Of a stretch of 64,000 bases of DNA, positions 1 to 12,584 are shown piece by piece; the stretch's first letter is position 1; each line of letters starts with the position of its first letter. Position numbers and translations under genes: made by a program. The stretch lies in assembly GCF_029227915.1 (NCBI RefSeq), contig NC_079884.1, positions 21,080,001 through 21,144,000 on the forward strand, in the 5' to 3' direction. A model generated the notes under the pieces. It was not told where the DNA came from and did no database searches. It saw nothing but the letters and a program-made list of their open reading frames with translations. The DNA comes from Hydractinia symbiolongicarpus (Eukaryota > Cnidaria > Hydrozoa > Anthoathecata > Hydractiniidae).

Positions 1-1
1 T

Positions 2-1219
2 AAAACTAATATTGGACAGAAAGCAGTTCCAGAAAACTTACCAGATATTACTAAAAACTATCAAGTTACGAGCACATGTAATGATATTGTCCAAACTGAA
101 AATACTATTGAGATTGTGAAAAACAAGCTTGACACAAGGGTAGAGAAATTAAAGCCAACAGCTGATGAGACCCTAGAAAGTGGATCTTCTTCCTCTCCCC
201 AAACGACATCGTCATCTTTAGGCAACACCTCATCTTCATCAATAAGCATAGACTCTTCTTCTTCATTTTCACAAAGCGAGATGAGTCAAATGTTTCCTGG
301 TTTAAAATCACCAGAGGAAGATAAGTTTAGTCTTCTTGTGGACGAAAGTTTTAATGAGTTAGAAGCCACCCAATCAAGCACTTGCGACAGAGTTAGTGAT
401 GTTTCTTCGCCACCTAATAATTTCACAGCTCATGAAAATGAAAATGAAACTGTAATGTCAAATACAGAAGATACACTTGGCGAGAGCAAAAATGCTGAAA
501 CCACATCCAACGAAACAGGGAATTTAGACAATAGAAAAACATGTAACTATGAAACAGATAATATAACTGGCAACGTTCAAGAAAAAAACACCCCCGAAAA
601 CATTTTAAGTGAAAGCCAAACGAATGAGAGAATGGAAACAACTAATTTAGAGAAATTACAAGATAATGAATCTTCTGTTGATACCTCTGTAGTTGATTGG
701 GTCATTAATAAGGAAAATAGTGCTGAAGACTTTTCAACTCAAGTCAATATCAAAGATCAGTTCATTGAATTAAGAGAAATAGAAAACCCTAAAGAATCAA
801 ATGTGGATTGGATCGTAGCAGTTGATAAAAGTATTGATAAGCAACAAAATGCCATTATTAAGCTTCAGACAGATCCTTCTGAAATCAATGCTAATTCAAG
901 TATTTCAAATGATAACAGGCAGTTTGAATGTGAAGATTTTGTAAATGTCGATGTCAAAGATTATGAGCAATCTAACGTTAAAGACATTGCAGGAACTTGT
1001 ACAAACATTGATACGGAAGCTATTAGAATTGATGGAAACGTGGAAAATCCTTCAAAAGAAATGGCTATTAACCAGTACAATTCAAACATTGAACAATCCG
1101 GTACCACTTTGACGATGGTTGAAAACACTGGAAATGATACAATACTTACCGAAACAGATAATATTGAGCTTGCTGAAAAAAGTTTATCAAATGAGTATGA
1201 AATAACTACGAAGTTGTAA
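2..1219 (+). CDS. 3' part of an unrecognised, disordered Ser/Asn/Glu-rich protein
   Basis: The frame is open from the left window edge to a TAA at 1217-1219, giving 405 codons of an incomplete gene whose 5' end is outside the window. No splice junction is needed inside it, so it looks like a long last exon. The protein is low complexity. Residues near 55-90 form a serine tract, and the rest is acidic and rich in Asn, Thr and Glu, with almost no hydrophobic core and no membrane segment. Two short related motifs stand out, VVDWVI and VDWIVAVD, about 45 residues apart, and ETDNI also occurs twice. Such repeats in a disordered tail could be short binding motifs, but this is inference. I do not recognise the family. 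Coding is supported by the length of the frame in AT-rich DNA and by its even, protein-like composition. Confidence 0.75.
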   Translation, partial: KTNIGQKAVPENLPDITKNYQVTSTCNDIVQTENTIEIVKNKLDTRVEKLKPTADETLESGSSSSPQTTSSSLGNTSSSSISIDSSSSFSQSEMSQMFPGLKSPEEDKFSLLVDESFNELEATQSSTCDRVSDVSSPPNNFTAHENENETVMSNTEDTLGESKNAETTSNETGNLDNRKTCNYETDNITGNVQEKNTPENILSESQTNERMETTNLEKLQDNESSVDTSVVDWVINKENSAEDFSTQVNIKDQFIELREIENPKESNVDWIVAVDKSIDKQQNAIIKLQTDPSEINANSSISNDNRQFECEDFVNVDVKDYEQSNVKDIAGTCTNIDTEAIRIDGNVENPSKEMAINQYNSNIEQSGTTLTMVENTGNDTILTETDNIELAEKSLSNEYEITTKL

Positions 1220-4215
1220 AAACACCACAAAAATGTCTTGCAAGCTTATGTTTTTGCTAAAAAAACATATTGATGTGGCGTGTCTGGTGTATTTTTTTAT
1301 TTTAATGTGTAGTTTTGTCTATAACAATGTCAAATATGACGCAAGTGTCGAATAACGATAATATATATGATCTCAAAAACATTTTAAAATGAGTTTAAAA
1401 TGAAAGTTAGCGTTCGGAGCACATCTTCAACTTCAATATGCAATTGCGGTATTACGAAATAATACGTATGGGATCATTGTTTGCTTAAGTCACTCAAACA
1501 ATCTAATATTCATCAACGTGTTTTCATTATTTAATTTATTTTTTTCTATTTAAATTTTAGTCACTTTTTTTGTCTTTCTATATATATATGTGTGTGCATT
1601 TATTAACATCAAGTGTGCTATTATTTTTTTCACTATCTTTATTTTTATGTATGATTTTCTCTTTTAAATTATCTATTCAGTACTTTATCACATGTAGCTA
1701 TGATTGTTTTATTCGATATGTACCGTAGACGAGCTAGTAAATTTTCCTGCGTGTATTCAAGATTCAATATAGTGAATAACTTTGAAAAAATGTTTGCTTG
1801 AATCAACGCTGTGGGTGAACCTTATGAAGGTTTTATGTCCAGAGTACACGCTGGTAAACTTCCCCAAAATATACATTTGGTATTTTTGTAATATGTTATT
1901 AATATAGTCGTTTACGGTATGTGTCGAATGCTGTTGAAGCCTGCTTTATTAACAAAACTAGATATTTGGCCAGTGTCTGTTGATAGTTAATGTTCTCTTT
2001 GCATGTTAATTCACACACTTTTTTTAATAAGCATCATGTAGTTGGAACCTAAGTTCGAATCTTAAAAAAAATTAGAACATCTCATGTGTAGCAACAGACT
2101 CCACTGGGTAACGAACACGAGTGAGTAAAGTACAGAGGCGTTTTTTCCCATACTTTATATTTTTTTTTCGCTTTGAAAAATTTAACCCAACATGTACTAT
2201 AATTTGATGATAAATGCAACACATAAACAACAATTCAGATTGATCAAAAATATAACCAACAACGACAGAATAATTACCTACTAGAAAAGCTGTATATTTG
2301 ACTGTGAATATATGTGTGTATGTGTGATTATTATTAACCAGCTTCCCGGGTCTTACCAAGATAATAGGTGAAGTGGGACTTGAGAGGGATAGTAGAGCAA
2401 TCGCCCAGAAAGGTAGAGGTCGCTTGTTCAAGTGCCACTCGATGCCTCATCTTTACAACACTTTAGAAGCTAATAATGTGCGTGTTTATCAATTTAATCT
2501 GGTTTATTTATTTATGACCTCACAATATGCGTGGGACGCTTGCCTAGATTTTTTCATTGCGTTTTTATAGTGTATAACTGACTATGTATAACTTACTACA
2601 GAAATATTTTGTTCATACTTAACCAGGGGGAGAAATCGTTTGCGGAAGAAAAAAATGTGGATTTGTTTGCGTGTAGGAATAGAAATTGCGAATTTATTGT
2701 GAATTATTCATTTTCAGTTATTTTTATATGTTCTTTAGTTTGTTTCCTCCTTAATTTCGCTTCTTTTTTTGTATAACGACATGTTTTTATTTTATTTTCG
2801 AAATAAGATAAACCAGAAAAATATAAAATAGATTTTTTTGGGAAACAAATTGTGTAAAGGGCGATGCTTCTGGTTGGATTTCTATGACTCGAATAATTTG
2901 TTAAAAGAAGCTAATATTTTTATTAATATATGAATTTATCCCACTCTTTTTGAAAATGTTTAACGTAAATTCAATCTATCTATCTATTCAATCTGTGTCG
3001 TGAATTTTTAAAAGTCTTTTCTAGCATAACAACACTGTTACTGACTCGACTGAACACTAAATTTACTTCGCCGTGGTCGATCTCTCTTTCGCTGTCTTTC
3101 TAACTTTTCGCTATCTTTCCCTACGACGCTACCTTCTTTCGTAAGTGTTTTTTGCAAGGGTAATACTTTCAATATGATTTATTCGCAGTAAATTTGTTAA
3201 GAAGTAGATATATTGAGGAAATAGCTGTAAAAGAATATTTATTACGTAAAATATCTAAATTTGGATTATCAAGTAATGTATCTTCACCAAGTTATTTTAA
3301 AACATTTGTTATTTTTATCTCGCTTATCTCTGTTCCTTAGCATTACCCATTCTCGTTCCTAGAGCTCTTTATGATAAGCCACTTGTTATTATTTTAAAAT
3401 TTTTACAACTTAAAATGGAGTGTGTTTTTTACTGTTTGTAAAATTTTGGCATAGCGTCCATTAATTTTTCAAATGTTAATCGTAATAGCGCTTTGACGTT
3501 GAATTATACTTGACAGTCTCGAAGTTAATAAAGCGTTTATGCAGAACAGTATCCATACATTTAATATGTCAAACTGCAACGTTTCAATTATATTATTTTG
3601 CCTTATTTTTCACCCAGTCCCTGAGTAGACTCACTTAAAAGAATCATCTAGAAAAAAATTTACAGGGAACTGTCTGTTGTTTTGTATTATTTGATGAGAA
3701 TATAGTAAACACCAGTAAGATAAAATTGAGTAAAAATAATTTTCAGTTGCTTATAATATTTTCAAAAGGGAAACGGTAAAAAATGCGTCAGGATATTGCT
3801 TTGAAGATGCTGGACTTGTGGATCGACCAAAGGGGTGTGGTTAGTATTATTACGACACCTAGAGAAAGACTTTTTACGATGAGTAGTCCTGAAATGCTAT
3901 TTTCCAGAACCTATTTCGGATGATAAACCGAAAACGTTGTGGGATTTAGATTATATTAGAAATAATTGACCAGCATTGAGTTTAAATTCTCTAAACAACA
4001 CATTTCGGATCTATCTTCGGGTAAAAAATCATTAAAAAAAGTTAAAGCAGTTATACAAATACACGTATAAATCGGATGACTAAATATTTCAAAAATTTGT
4101 GCGGATGCTTGGATTCAGTAATTGTGGTAGAAGCGCAAGGAGTATTTTGCCTAAATTAACTTTCAATAATATTTTCAAATGAACAAAAAAAATAAATTAT
4201 CACAGGAAATTGAAG
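1220..4215. other. Non-coding interval, mostly AT-rich
   Basis: No supported exon is seen. The first part is probably 3' UTR of the gene ending at 1219. It holds one tRNA-like SINE head, listed separately at 2366-2450. Small open frames here lack splice context and look random. Confidence 0.5.
2366..2450 (+). repeat. tRNA-derived SINE-like head
   Basis: The stretch reads like a decayed tRNA 5' part followed by a B-box. GTAGAGCAATCGCC resembles the D-arm to anticodon-stem part of an animal tRNA, and AGAGGTCGCTTGTTCAAG resembles a variable loop plus B-box. The acceptor stem does not pair, so this is not a working tRNA gene. It may be a tRNA-derived SINE head or a tRNA pseudogene. No second copy was seen in the window, so the element boundaries are not defined. 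Confidence 0.4.
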
Positions 4216-4529
4216 TACAGTTAAATCTCTCTAAAGCGGACATGGTCTAAAGCGGACACCTCAATCCTTGGAACGGACTGATTTCAGGTCAAACTCTCAC
4301 AAGAAAATTTCTAACAGACGGACAGTTATAGGGCGGACACTTAATAAAACGGACACTTTTTTCGCACCAAATGACATTTTTCCTTGAAAAAGTTCTGTGT
4401 AAGGCGGACACAAAAAAACAACTTATTATTGACGAGGAAAGTCAAGAATGCTGTCATCAGTTACGAAAAAGTGGAGGAACTTCAAATATAAAAAAAAAGC
4501 AAACTTCAATCCAAGATTTCTTCGAGTAG
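4216..4529 (+). mobile_element. pogo/Tigger-like DNA transposon remnant
   Basis: The left end reads ACAGTTAAATCTCTCTAAAG and then GCGGACA. This is the type of terminus typical of pogo/Tigger elements, and GCGGACA-type blocks recur at about 4252, 4332, 4350 and 4404. From 4431 to a TAG at 4527-4529 there is a 32-codon open frame ending in KKKQTSIQDFFE, the Ser/Asp-Phe-Phe tail seen at the C terminus of many Tigger/jerky transposases. The catalytic DDE core is missing, so this is an internally deleted copy. A related fragment (TTAAAGCGGACACTTTTAAG) sits near 18050. The family call rests on remembered consensus features, not on a search. Confidence 0.6.
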
Positions 4530-6613
4530 AATATAAAATACAATGTATTTTTAGTTGTTAGTTTTTTGTTTGTATAACAGTAGAGCGTATGAATAATACA
4601 AGTTCACATTCATCAAATTATGTGTCTCATTTCTTTAATTTGAAAGTATTAGAACAAAGAAAAAACGTACGTAAAATTAATTGCTGCATATTAGATGCAG
4701 CAACAGCAAATACTATTTTACACGAAAACGTGAGATGAAAATGCATCACCGATAAGTGATTATTCGCAGATGAATGTTGAGGAATTTAGATAACATTTGT
4801 AGAATAAGTTCACGGATTTCAGTGTCTTGGGAAAATTCCTCCAAAAGTTTTTTAATCAGTCAGTCTCACCAAACAAAGAGTTTGTAGGGAAATGGCTAAG
4901 AAATTTTAGAAGAATATTTCAAAATATTTTTGTTTATCGTATTTATAAGTCATGAAATTCTAAGAATATGCTCAATATCATTATTTCAATTAAAATTTGT
5001 GCTATTGTTTTGAAATAAATTTGAATGAGTCGCCATCGATCGAGGCATGGTCGATTGTAAGTGGAAACCAATTTTAATAAAAAATATCGATCGATTCGAT
5101 CAACGTCGATTGATGATACGACCACATTCGTTTGAGTGGAAACTAAATTTTCATCGATCGATTCGATCGACGTCGATTGATACGACCACATTCGTTTGAG
5201 TGAAAAAACGAAGGCTTTTTTTGCGAGGTTAAAAAATATGCATTTCGCGAAAAATAATTTTCGCGAATTGGTGTTGTCGAGATAATTCGCGAAGAATTAT
5301 TTCCGAATGAACCATTTTAAGTTTTGTTTGCAAATAATAATTTTCACGAATCTAGTACTTCGCAATTTTAATTTATTTTATTCAGGCCAAGGTAACCTTT
5401 AATGGAACTTCCTAATAACACAGATGCTGGCCATTATTTTTATCAACAATAAAATTTGACCTAGCAAAAAATAGAGAAGAAATAACGGAAAAATTATTTT
5501 GTTTTGTTAAAAGTTTCGCAAAGTTAATTTCAGTAAACAAGTCTAGTCATATCGCAAAGTTATTTATTTATTTTCACAAATTGACCTTTCTGGGAATTTT
5601 CGCGCGTACAAGTTTTGGGAATAAAGATAACATTCGCGAAAATTAATCCTCGCGAAAGTTAATCAACTTAATGTAGCTATGATGTAAACAGCTATTCTAA
5701 AAATTATAAAAGCTCATAGCTCAACAAGCTCCGGCGTCATAATAAGTTACGGTTGTTCAAAATTCAATTTAAATGTTAGGGTTTTTTTATACAAAAACAG
5801 TTTTAGACCTGAGCCTAAATTTTCTTAGTAAAATGCCTGAATATGGGCTGAAATTTTCTTCTTTTTTTTTCTTAATTGATATTCCTCTATTATTTTGTTT
5901 GTTTTCTTTATAAATAACTACGATTTATTTGAAAAATCTTTTATGTTTATTGAAGAAAAAAAGACTTCTTTTGTTATTTTTAAGATAACTTTGTTAGGAT
6001 GTATTTAATAGAGAAAAAGAAACTTGATTGTGTGGTGTTTAAAAATTGATGATTTAGTAACTATAAATGTATATATGAAGGTCTCCAAAAATTAAATCTT
6101 AACACACTGAGGCTAGAGATTTTCTTAATATTTTCAACATGTTGATGTTATCGAGGCTCAATTTCTTTATAAAATATTCTTGTAAAAAACATTGTGTATG
6201 TCAAATATAGAAACTTATATCAACAACAATGAGACTCAGCCAAAATTTTGTGCTGCTCATTAAAAAGGCGAATTAAGTAATTAAAATCACGGAGATTTTT
6301 TTCAAAAAAACAAGTCGGTCTTTAATAATTAAGTAGGGGTGTGTATGACAGCATGACAATTCTCGTCCCTTCTGAAACAATTGAGAGGGTATACAATGCG
6401 ATTACGAGTACCACTACTTTGAAATTCTTTACCGACTAAATATAAAAGATATAATAGTTACAATAAGAGTTTGATATTGAAAGAAAATAAATTAAAAGAA
6501 TTGTACATGAAATTTCCTTTTGAATTACTTGTTATTAGGTCTACAGTTGTTACATCTGAAGTAAAGTGAAAAGCTATGCATTGGCAAATTGTATATTTCG
6601 AATGAGTTCTGTA
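4530..6613. other. Non-coding interval with CGCGAA-rich repeat debris
   Basis: No exon is supported. About 5220-5680 carries many copies of TTCGCGAA/CGCGAAAATTAAT-type words. Similar words recur near 17345, 24100-24550, 29190-29300 and 35040-35130, which suggests scattered copies of an old non-autonomous repeat family. A local tandem duplication is listed separately at 5085-5212. Confidence 0.45.
5085..5212. repeat. Two-copy tandem duplication, unit about 65 bp
   Basis: Copy 1 starts at about 5085 and copy 2 at about 5152. Both run from an ATCGATCGATTCGATC block through a CGTCGATTGAT block to CGACCACATTCGTTTGAGTG. Copy 1 has an extra GAT, giving GATTGATGATACG against GATTGATACG. The unit is rich in self-complementary TCGATCGA. 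No coding role is apparent. Confidence 0.8.
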
Positions 6614-9600
6614 TCATCCTCCATGTAAAGTCGATATAAACGTTATTGTGTCGCCATTTTGAATTTCGTAACTGAGATCCCCCTAAACAACATGTAACAT
6701 GCGTAAAGAAATCAAGTTGCTCAAACAAACAGTAAGAAAATTAACTCTACTTTATTAACAACTCAATGCATAACCTAATTAACGAGCTAACAACAAATTT
6801 ACATAGAAAAGTGGCAACCCGTGTTGACTTCAAGATTTTACATTTGTTAAGATATGCCAACGCGCCAAAAAAATGCTAGAAAAAACAAAGAAAAATGTGT
6901 GTATTATTCTAATAAACTCGAATTTTTCTTACCATAAGTTCCCAATCAGCATCGTTTACAAGAACTAATATTCCAGGTCTCCTACAGAAACAGCAAACAT
7001 TATAAAATAAACCAAAAACTTGCAAGATCCAAAGAAAACCTTTACACTTACACAGTTTCACCTTGGACAAACAATTCTGGTCTCTCCTTTAGCATATTAT
7101 CCTTGATCCACATAATTAAATGTTGAATATTCCCTACAAAAAACAGCTTTTAAGATCAGTCACTACCTCTCCAATACCTTCAGGTAATAAATTTTAGCAG
7201 GAATTGGTATTGGCAAATGTCGTGAATTTTTACAAGTAGAATCTCTGAAACGAAAATACCCTCTATTCCGAACTTCCAACTTCCAACTTCACTCTCTGTA
7301 GCTTTTCCCATAATAATAATACTTGATGCAATATAATAAAGGACAGGCGAACGTGTGGATTTATCCATAAGCTACAGTTAATTTGCTTATATTATCTTAA
7401 ACATTATTTACGACAAGGGAAGAAACCTTCTTGGTATTTAACCTGTATTTTCGCAGAAATTTTGTCTATAATGCTTTTTCCCCCAAAAAATAATATAACA
7501 ATTTTTCTCTTTTTCTTGCTAAAATATATACGTAATATTGCCACCTCAAAACTTTCATACCACTATTCTTTTTTACAACAGTTTTTCTTTACTTAAAAGA
7601 TGGCCTGTATGCCTCTTCTAGAAGTTACATGTTAGTCCTTTGCCTTCAATGATTTGTTTAAGGAATTTACCTCCAGAACTACACACTTCAATGATGAAGC
7701 TACAATCTTTTTTTATTTTACAGCTCTCTATAACGTTCATTTTTATGCATATATACCTAGTTTGGTCTCTGCGAGGGGAACTTTTTAGGTGGTTTTATTT
7801 TAAGCTGATCTTTAACATTATGTGAAATACTTTTTCCAAAATGTCAGCTTTTAGGGCCAGGTCATTACTATTTTTTACAGTGATATGCAGTCAATCATAT
7901 TGCATTAAGCAGTTGCAAAAAAGACTAAGGGCATGAGGAAACACTTTTAGCATAGAGAACAAAGTGTCAATTTTTTGACACCATTGGTTAAACAAAATTT
8001 TATATGATGGACTTACATTGTTGACTAAGTGGTAGTTTTATCTCATGTCTCTTTATCTTATCAAATAACAGTTCCGCGCCACCACTAAAATAAAAAGAAA
8101 TATTAAAAAAAAAAACAGAACACAGTTATGCATATAGCTATAGGTCATAACTTTCAGACTGTAAAGAAAGTATTTAGCAAGCGTTGTTTTGACCTACAAC
8201 TAGTTCCGTGAAAATACTAATTTGTGTGTGAAAATATGATGTTTATAAAAATCTGGTTGCACTCCACACATATTTTGAAAGCTTAAGGTATTTTGAAATT
8301 TCTACAAGTTCATAAATTTTAAATGTCCTTATATATTCCATCAATAATGCATGTCTACCCCTCACACAACGGCTGTTATACTACAATTAATCCAATTCAG
8401 CAAACTGAGTCATGTTCTGAAACCAGTCCGATTAACAACACTTAAATTAAATAGTTTTACATTCCTAAAATTATCTGCCATAAATCATGTGTATGGCTGC
8501 TTTCATGAAAAAGTTGGTTTATGGGAAAACACAGGAGCATGACACAGTGATTTGTTTTAAAAATACAGAAGAATTGTAGGATGGATTTTAGCAAATGCCT
8601 TATTGAACAAGAAATTTTTTAAATAAAATAATGTCAGACAACATATTTGTCACCCCAAAAATTTTTGTATTTATCAATTTTTAAAAAAAACTTGTTTATG
8701 TTTTTTTAGTTACGTTTCTAGTAAAGAAGTCTAGTTAAGTATTCTAAAACATGATTCACAAGACAAACCTATCCTCATTCTTAAAACGTTTTGTCACTGT
8801 TCTGACCCAACTACAGCCCAACTTAAATTAGGGAACTGGTCTGGGACTGGTCTAAAAAGCTTGAAAAGTTGTCTAGGAATTTGAATACATTTTTTAAAAT
8901 TCTTGATTGGTTCTTCAGAATTTGGACTGAAAAGATTCACTTATTATGCATGATGTCATGAGTTAGCTCTGCAAGAGTGTTATATTTTACATTTTTGACA
9001 AGCCATATGGAATTAAAAAAGTTCTCTGGCTGTTCACTTTGACACATTTTAAACATTTTACATAAATTTCAATATTTAGTTACTATAATTATGCTCAATG
9101 CTAACTCATGATGTCACAATTTTGCATAATTAGCGCAACTTTTAAGACAAATATCTTGAGAACGGATAAGATTTTTCAAAAAAATAAAAAGATTTCTAGA
9201 GAACTTTTAAAGATATTTCCTCAACTTAATCTTTAAAATCTGTGTAATTGTCTCAAGCTGTTATGACCCATTTATTAAAAAAGGACTCTGCACTTTAAAA
9301 ATCATTAGATGGGACGTGCCAAACTATTGACAAACAAATCTTACACTTAAAACTGTGTCGTGAGATGTGATGGGACAGGTCCAACTACTGTTGACATTCT
9401 TGCGGTCGGATTCACGTCATAATACTGGTTGAACCAATCACGGGCCAATATTCAGATTAAGCAGCTATTATGAAATGGTGTACAAATGCCGTAATTGTAA
9501 TGTTTTTGTGGGGAAACCTTCATAAATATAATATTGGATTTTTCAAGGATTTTTTTAGTCAAATATTTAGTATGTTTTAGATGCTGCTTATTTTTGGCAT

Positions 9601-12584
9601 TTTGCGCCGTTTTGCTTGTAAAATCTGTTTCATTAAGATTTCTACTGTAAAGGTTTGACCATGAAAAGTCCACCTTGTACCCCATCAGAGAGCAACGAAG
9701 GAGAACATTCTGACCACAAGAATAAAGACAGTTGTGCTGTTATAAGACCATTATAGGATAGGACAGGCCCAACTATTGACATGCACGATCCTGAGATTTC
9801 TAGGGACAGCCAAAACATGCACCAGTCTTGGGAACTCTCAGACTAAAGCTGCAAAGTTAAAATCGTTTGATTGGACAAATTAGAGCACATATACGGAAGC
9901 TCAGTTTCTATACATTTTAACCATCTATAATATCTTGCTTGCGAACCTAGGGGACCCTGTTCCCTACTCCACAACCCTTTATATATTGATCACTTGTTTT
10001 TGGGGAGCGTAGCGAAGCCCATTTTCTGCTGTTAATAGTGCAGGCGTATATAAAAATTTCTGCCATTTCCCTTAGGTGAAATGTTGAGTTGGACCAACCT
10101 GTAAGGGTTTGGACTCGAGACACTCAAACTAAAGCAACGATCAGTTCCTGTACAAGCAGCTATATAACAAAGACAAAAGGTCTGGGACAAAGTGGGATGC
10201 GCAACTTAAACAAAATTAGCCCTTGTTGTCTCAATTTCCCAAGTTAGTTTTAACATCTGGTACAACAGATCTTCAAAGTTAGCGAGACTAACAAAAGGAA
10301 AGGTCTGAGTATGAAGTATGGCTACAAAGCGAAGATTTGTTGTGATTTGGGTTCTCTGCTTAAAAGGGAGAAAAAGAATGTATATGTATAGCTGATTTAT
10401 CACTATTTTTTACATGTAATGATGTAACGCTGTGGCATCGTAGTTTAGTGGTTATAGCTCTCGTACTTTGTGTGGGAGACTGAGGTTTGACTCCCCTTGA
10501 CAGCGATTCAGCATGGGCGAGTGAATGTTACTATAGCCACGGGTTAACCCAAGCCATGTGAGGGAAATTGGGGAGATGGCACAACGTGTGGGTCTTAAGA
10601 TGTTGCAGGGAATTGTCTAGTAGAGCGGGGACCCTAATTGGGTCTGCGTAGCTCAAAATGAGCATTAAATACTCTAGGACTCTCCATCTAAGCCATGTCT
10701 CTCCCTGGAAAAAATAGACAGGCTATATCCCTCAATATTTGTGAGGCTAGCCATGTAAAATATGCAGATCTATCTATCTATCCATCTAACGAACCCCTTT
10801 TTAGCCTCACTTACATCTAAAGCTAGCTAGCATAAAACTGCAGACTTAGCTGGAACAATAATAAAACTTGAAGAGCAGTTCTCATGCAATTGCCAAAATG
10901 TATATATACTTATATAATGCAAATCTTTAAATATGTTTGTTGATCGTTTTCTATAACGGAAGTATGACATGTAAACTTTGTTTGTATATAATATTCACCC
11001 ATTAAGTTTTGTATAATATTCAAACCCTATTGGTGTAATGGTTATGACACTCATGCAAATGAGAGATCCAGGTTCAAACCCTGGACAGGGCTTGGAAAAA
11101 CATAATTATCTTGCACCTACAACAACCAGGTATTCATAAGTATATGATATTAGCTATATGGGGTATAATACGTAATCTTTTAGTTGTAGGAGGGAGATTT
11201 TCTATTAAGGTGCCTGTCCCTGCCTTGCTGTTCCCTTGCCTTGCTTGCACTGACCGTGCCTTTGCCTACCCATCCTATACCTTTTCTGCTGCCTGCCTAC
11301 TATACCCTACCCGGTGCCTCCAACAGTCAGGGAAATCCTCTTAATTAAGCTGTATAGCTTAATATAGAGATCTCCTTAATAAGCATTATCATACAGCTTA
11401 ATTAGGCGACATACATCTAAATTACGAGTTAGAAAAAGCTTTTTTTTCAATTTCTCGAAAAATCCAAATTTTAGCAGAATCACTGCTGCAGCTCTTTCAA
11501 TGTCAGTTTGACCATTACATTATAAAAAAAGGTACTTCCAGCACCCCGGGTTCAAGAGATATGGAAAAGAGGGTGCCGATAAGCCGGAAACGCCCGCATA
11601 TATACGGACGAGTTTGGGCGACTTTTCGAATTAAATTGACGATTGACCGCCGAAACCGCCCACACTTTTCGAACACCCCCGAGCATTACGAAATCCAAAA
11701 ACTTGTAACATAAACATGGCGGACAACATTTGAAAGAATGCATTTGAAGAGAAAGGAGTTAATAAAGTTTATATATATAAGTTATTTATCAAGTAAATCT
11801 TATCAAAAATCATAAAAAACAGTTCTTTTAAGAATTTCGCTACCACATATAGCTAGTTCATTTTAATTTTTAATAATTCTTTGAGAGTCATTTGTTGTTT
11901 TTTTTTTTTTTTTCAGGCATTGTTCGGGACTATGCGGGTTATTTCGGGCAAATACCTAAATTTTTGTCAAAACGCCAAACTCGCCAGAAAACATCCGCAC
12001 TTTTTAGGGCATATGCGGCTTATCGGCACCCTAGTATATGGAATAGAAACAATGGTTCATTGTAGCAATAGTTCATTTAAGCTGTACTGTACCTAGTTAG
12101 GAAATCACGCCACGTGATACAGCCTATTTAAGCGGCTTTTTTTAAAACTTTAAATTTAGCGGATCTCCGGGTACTATAAAAAAAACTAAGGTATTGGAGA
12201 TGTTTATATGCATGTAAATATTGGATTTCCTCAGTTACATATATGCTAAAATTCAGTTAAATGTGTGTTTTCGACGATCAAGGTTTTTTACATCTTAATT
12301 AAGCCGTAAAACGGCTAATTAGACTGTATCACACATCCTAATTAAGCTGCAAAGCTCTCGGCAAGTCATTTATGCCTTGCACCCCTGCCTTGCTGATTCC
12401 TCTTCCTGTTTCCATGCCTGCCTTTGCCGTACCCTTCCCTTGCCGTGCTTAACGCCTTTACCTTGGCAACCTGTCCTCAACACTTTTTATAATGATAATA
12501 CTTAAGAAGCAAGAATAATAGATCAAATACGGTCAAATTCAATTCATACTTGAACTCCAACGTGACTGCCAACTCCGCTGCCAT
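6614..12584 (-). CDS. URM1: URM1 ubiquitin-related modifier 1 (five exons)
   Basis: URM1 is the sulfur carrier for thiolation of wobble uridine in cytosolic tRNAs and also a protein modifier. Its C-terminal Gly-Gly is activated as a thiocarboxylate by the MOCS3/Uba4 enzyme. Exons on the minus strand are 12550-12584 (start), 8017-8084, 7052-7133, 6933-6981 and 6614-6682 (stop TGA). All have GT-AG borders, the phases join without a break, and they total 303 nt, or 100 aa against 101 in human. Recognisable segments are [18 protein letters not shown] near residue 13, [17 protein letters not shown] near 40, [15 protein letters not shown] near 63, and the terminal FISTLHGG with the functional di-glycine. 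Intron 1 is 4.5 kb and full of repeats. No acceptor precedes the ATG. The start codon lies 150 bp from that of RPL35 on the other strand. Confidence 0.95.
10433..10790 (+). mobile_element. tRNA-derived SINE, copy 1
   Basis: The head carries an A-box (TAGTTTAGTGGTTA) and a B-box (GGTTTGACTCC) in tRNA spacing. A body of about 250 bp follows, and the tail is a TATC microsatellite (ATCTATCTATCTATCC), as is typical of SINEs. The same head, body and tail-proximal sequence occurs in reverse at 28322-28646. Shared body landmarks are TTGGGGAGATGGCACA, GTCTGCGTAGCTCAAAATG and GCATTAAATACTC. Such elements are transcribed by RNA polymerase III and mobilised by a partner LINE, which was not seen here. Confidence 0.9.
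11030..11097 (+). repeat. tRNA-like unit, probably pseudogene or SINE head
   Basis: A near-tRNA structure is visible. The T-arm pairs perfectly (CCAGG, loop TTCAAAC, CCTGG), an A-box (TGGTGTAATGGTTA) lies at the expected distance, and the acceptor arms pair partly (ACCCTAT against ACAGGGC). The D-arm pairs badly, and the anticodon arm folds as CTCAT/ATGAG with only a four-base loop. A functional tRNA is therefore unlikely. Most likely it is a tRNA-derived repeat inside the URM1 intron. Confidence 0.45.
11567..12035. mobile_element. hAT-like MITE, copy 1, with 8-bp target duplication
   Basis: The element is 469 bp. The left end reads AGGGTGCCGATAAGCC and the right end the complement, GGCTTATCGGCACCCT. 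It is flanked by the perfect 8-bp duplication ATATGGAA at 11559-11566 and 12036-12043. The interior has no transposase frame, so it is non-autonomous. It matches 13425-13878 in inverted orientation along its length, for example GAAAAGTCGCCC and AAGTTATTTATCAAGTAAAT. The 8-bp duplication and the terminal motif point to the hAT superfamily. Confidence 0.92.

Larger units (their letters stand above)
8085..12549 (-). other. URM1 intron 1, repeat-rich
   Basis: This 4.5-kb intron holds a tRNA-derived SINE (10433-10790), a tRNA-like unit (11030-11097), a hAT-like MITE (11567-12035) and two TGCCTTGCC-rich blocks (11205-11345 and 12376-12475). Each of those blocks lies beside AATTAAGC-type inverted-repeat sequence. 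Around 9300-9420, 9750-9790 and 10085-10110 a short phrase close to GGGACAGGCCCAACTATTGACA recurs with changes. No other exon is seen. Confidence 0.7.

Noticed and set aside
2072-2570. Opposing frames of 119 and 65 codons
   Set aside because: They cover a SINE-like unit and have no splice or homology support.
11030-11097. Functional tRNA gene
   Set aside because: The T-arm is perfect, but the D-arm and anticodon arm do not fold properly and the acceptor stem has mismatches. Kept only as a tRNA-like repeat.
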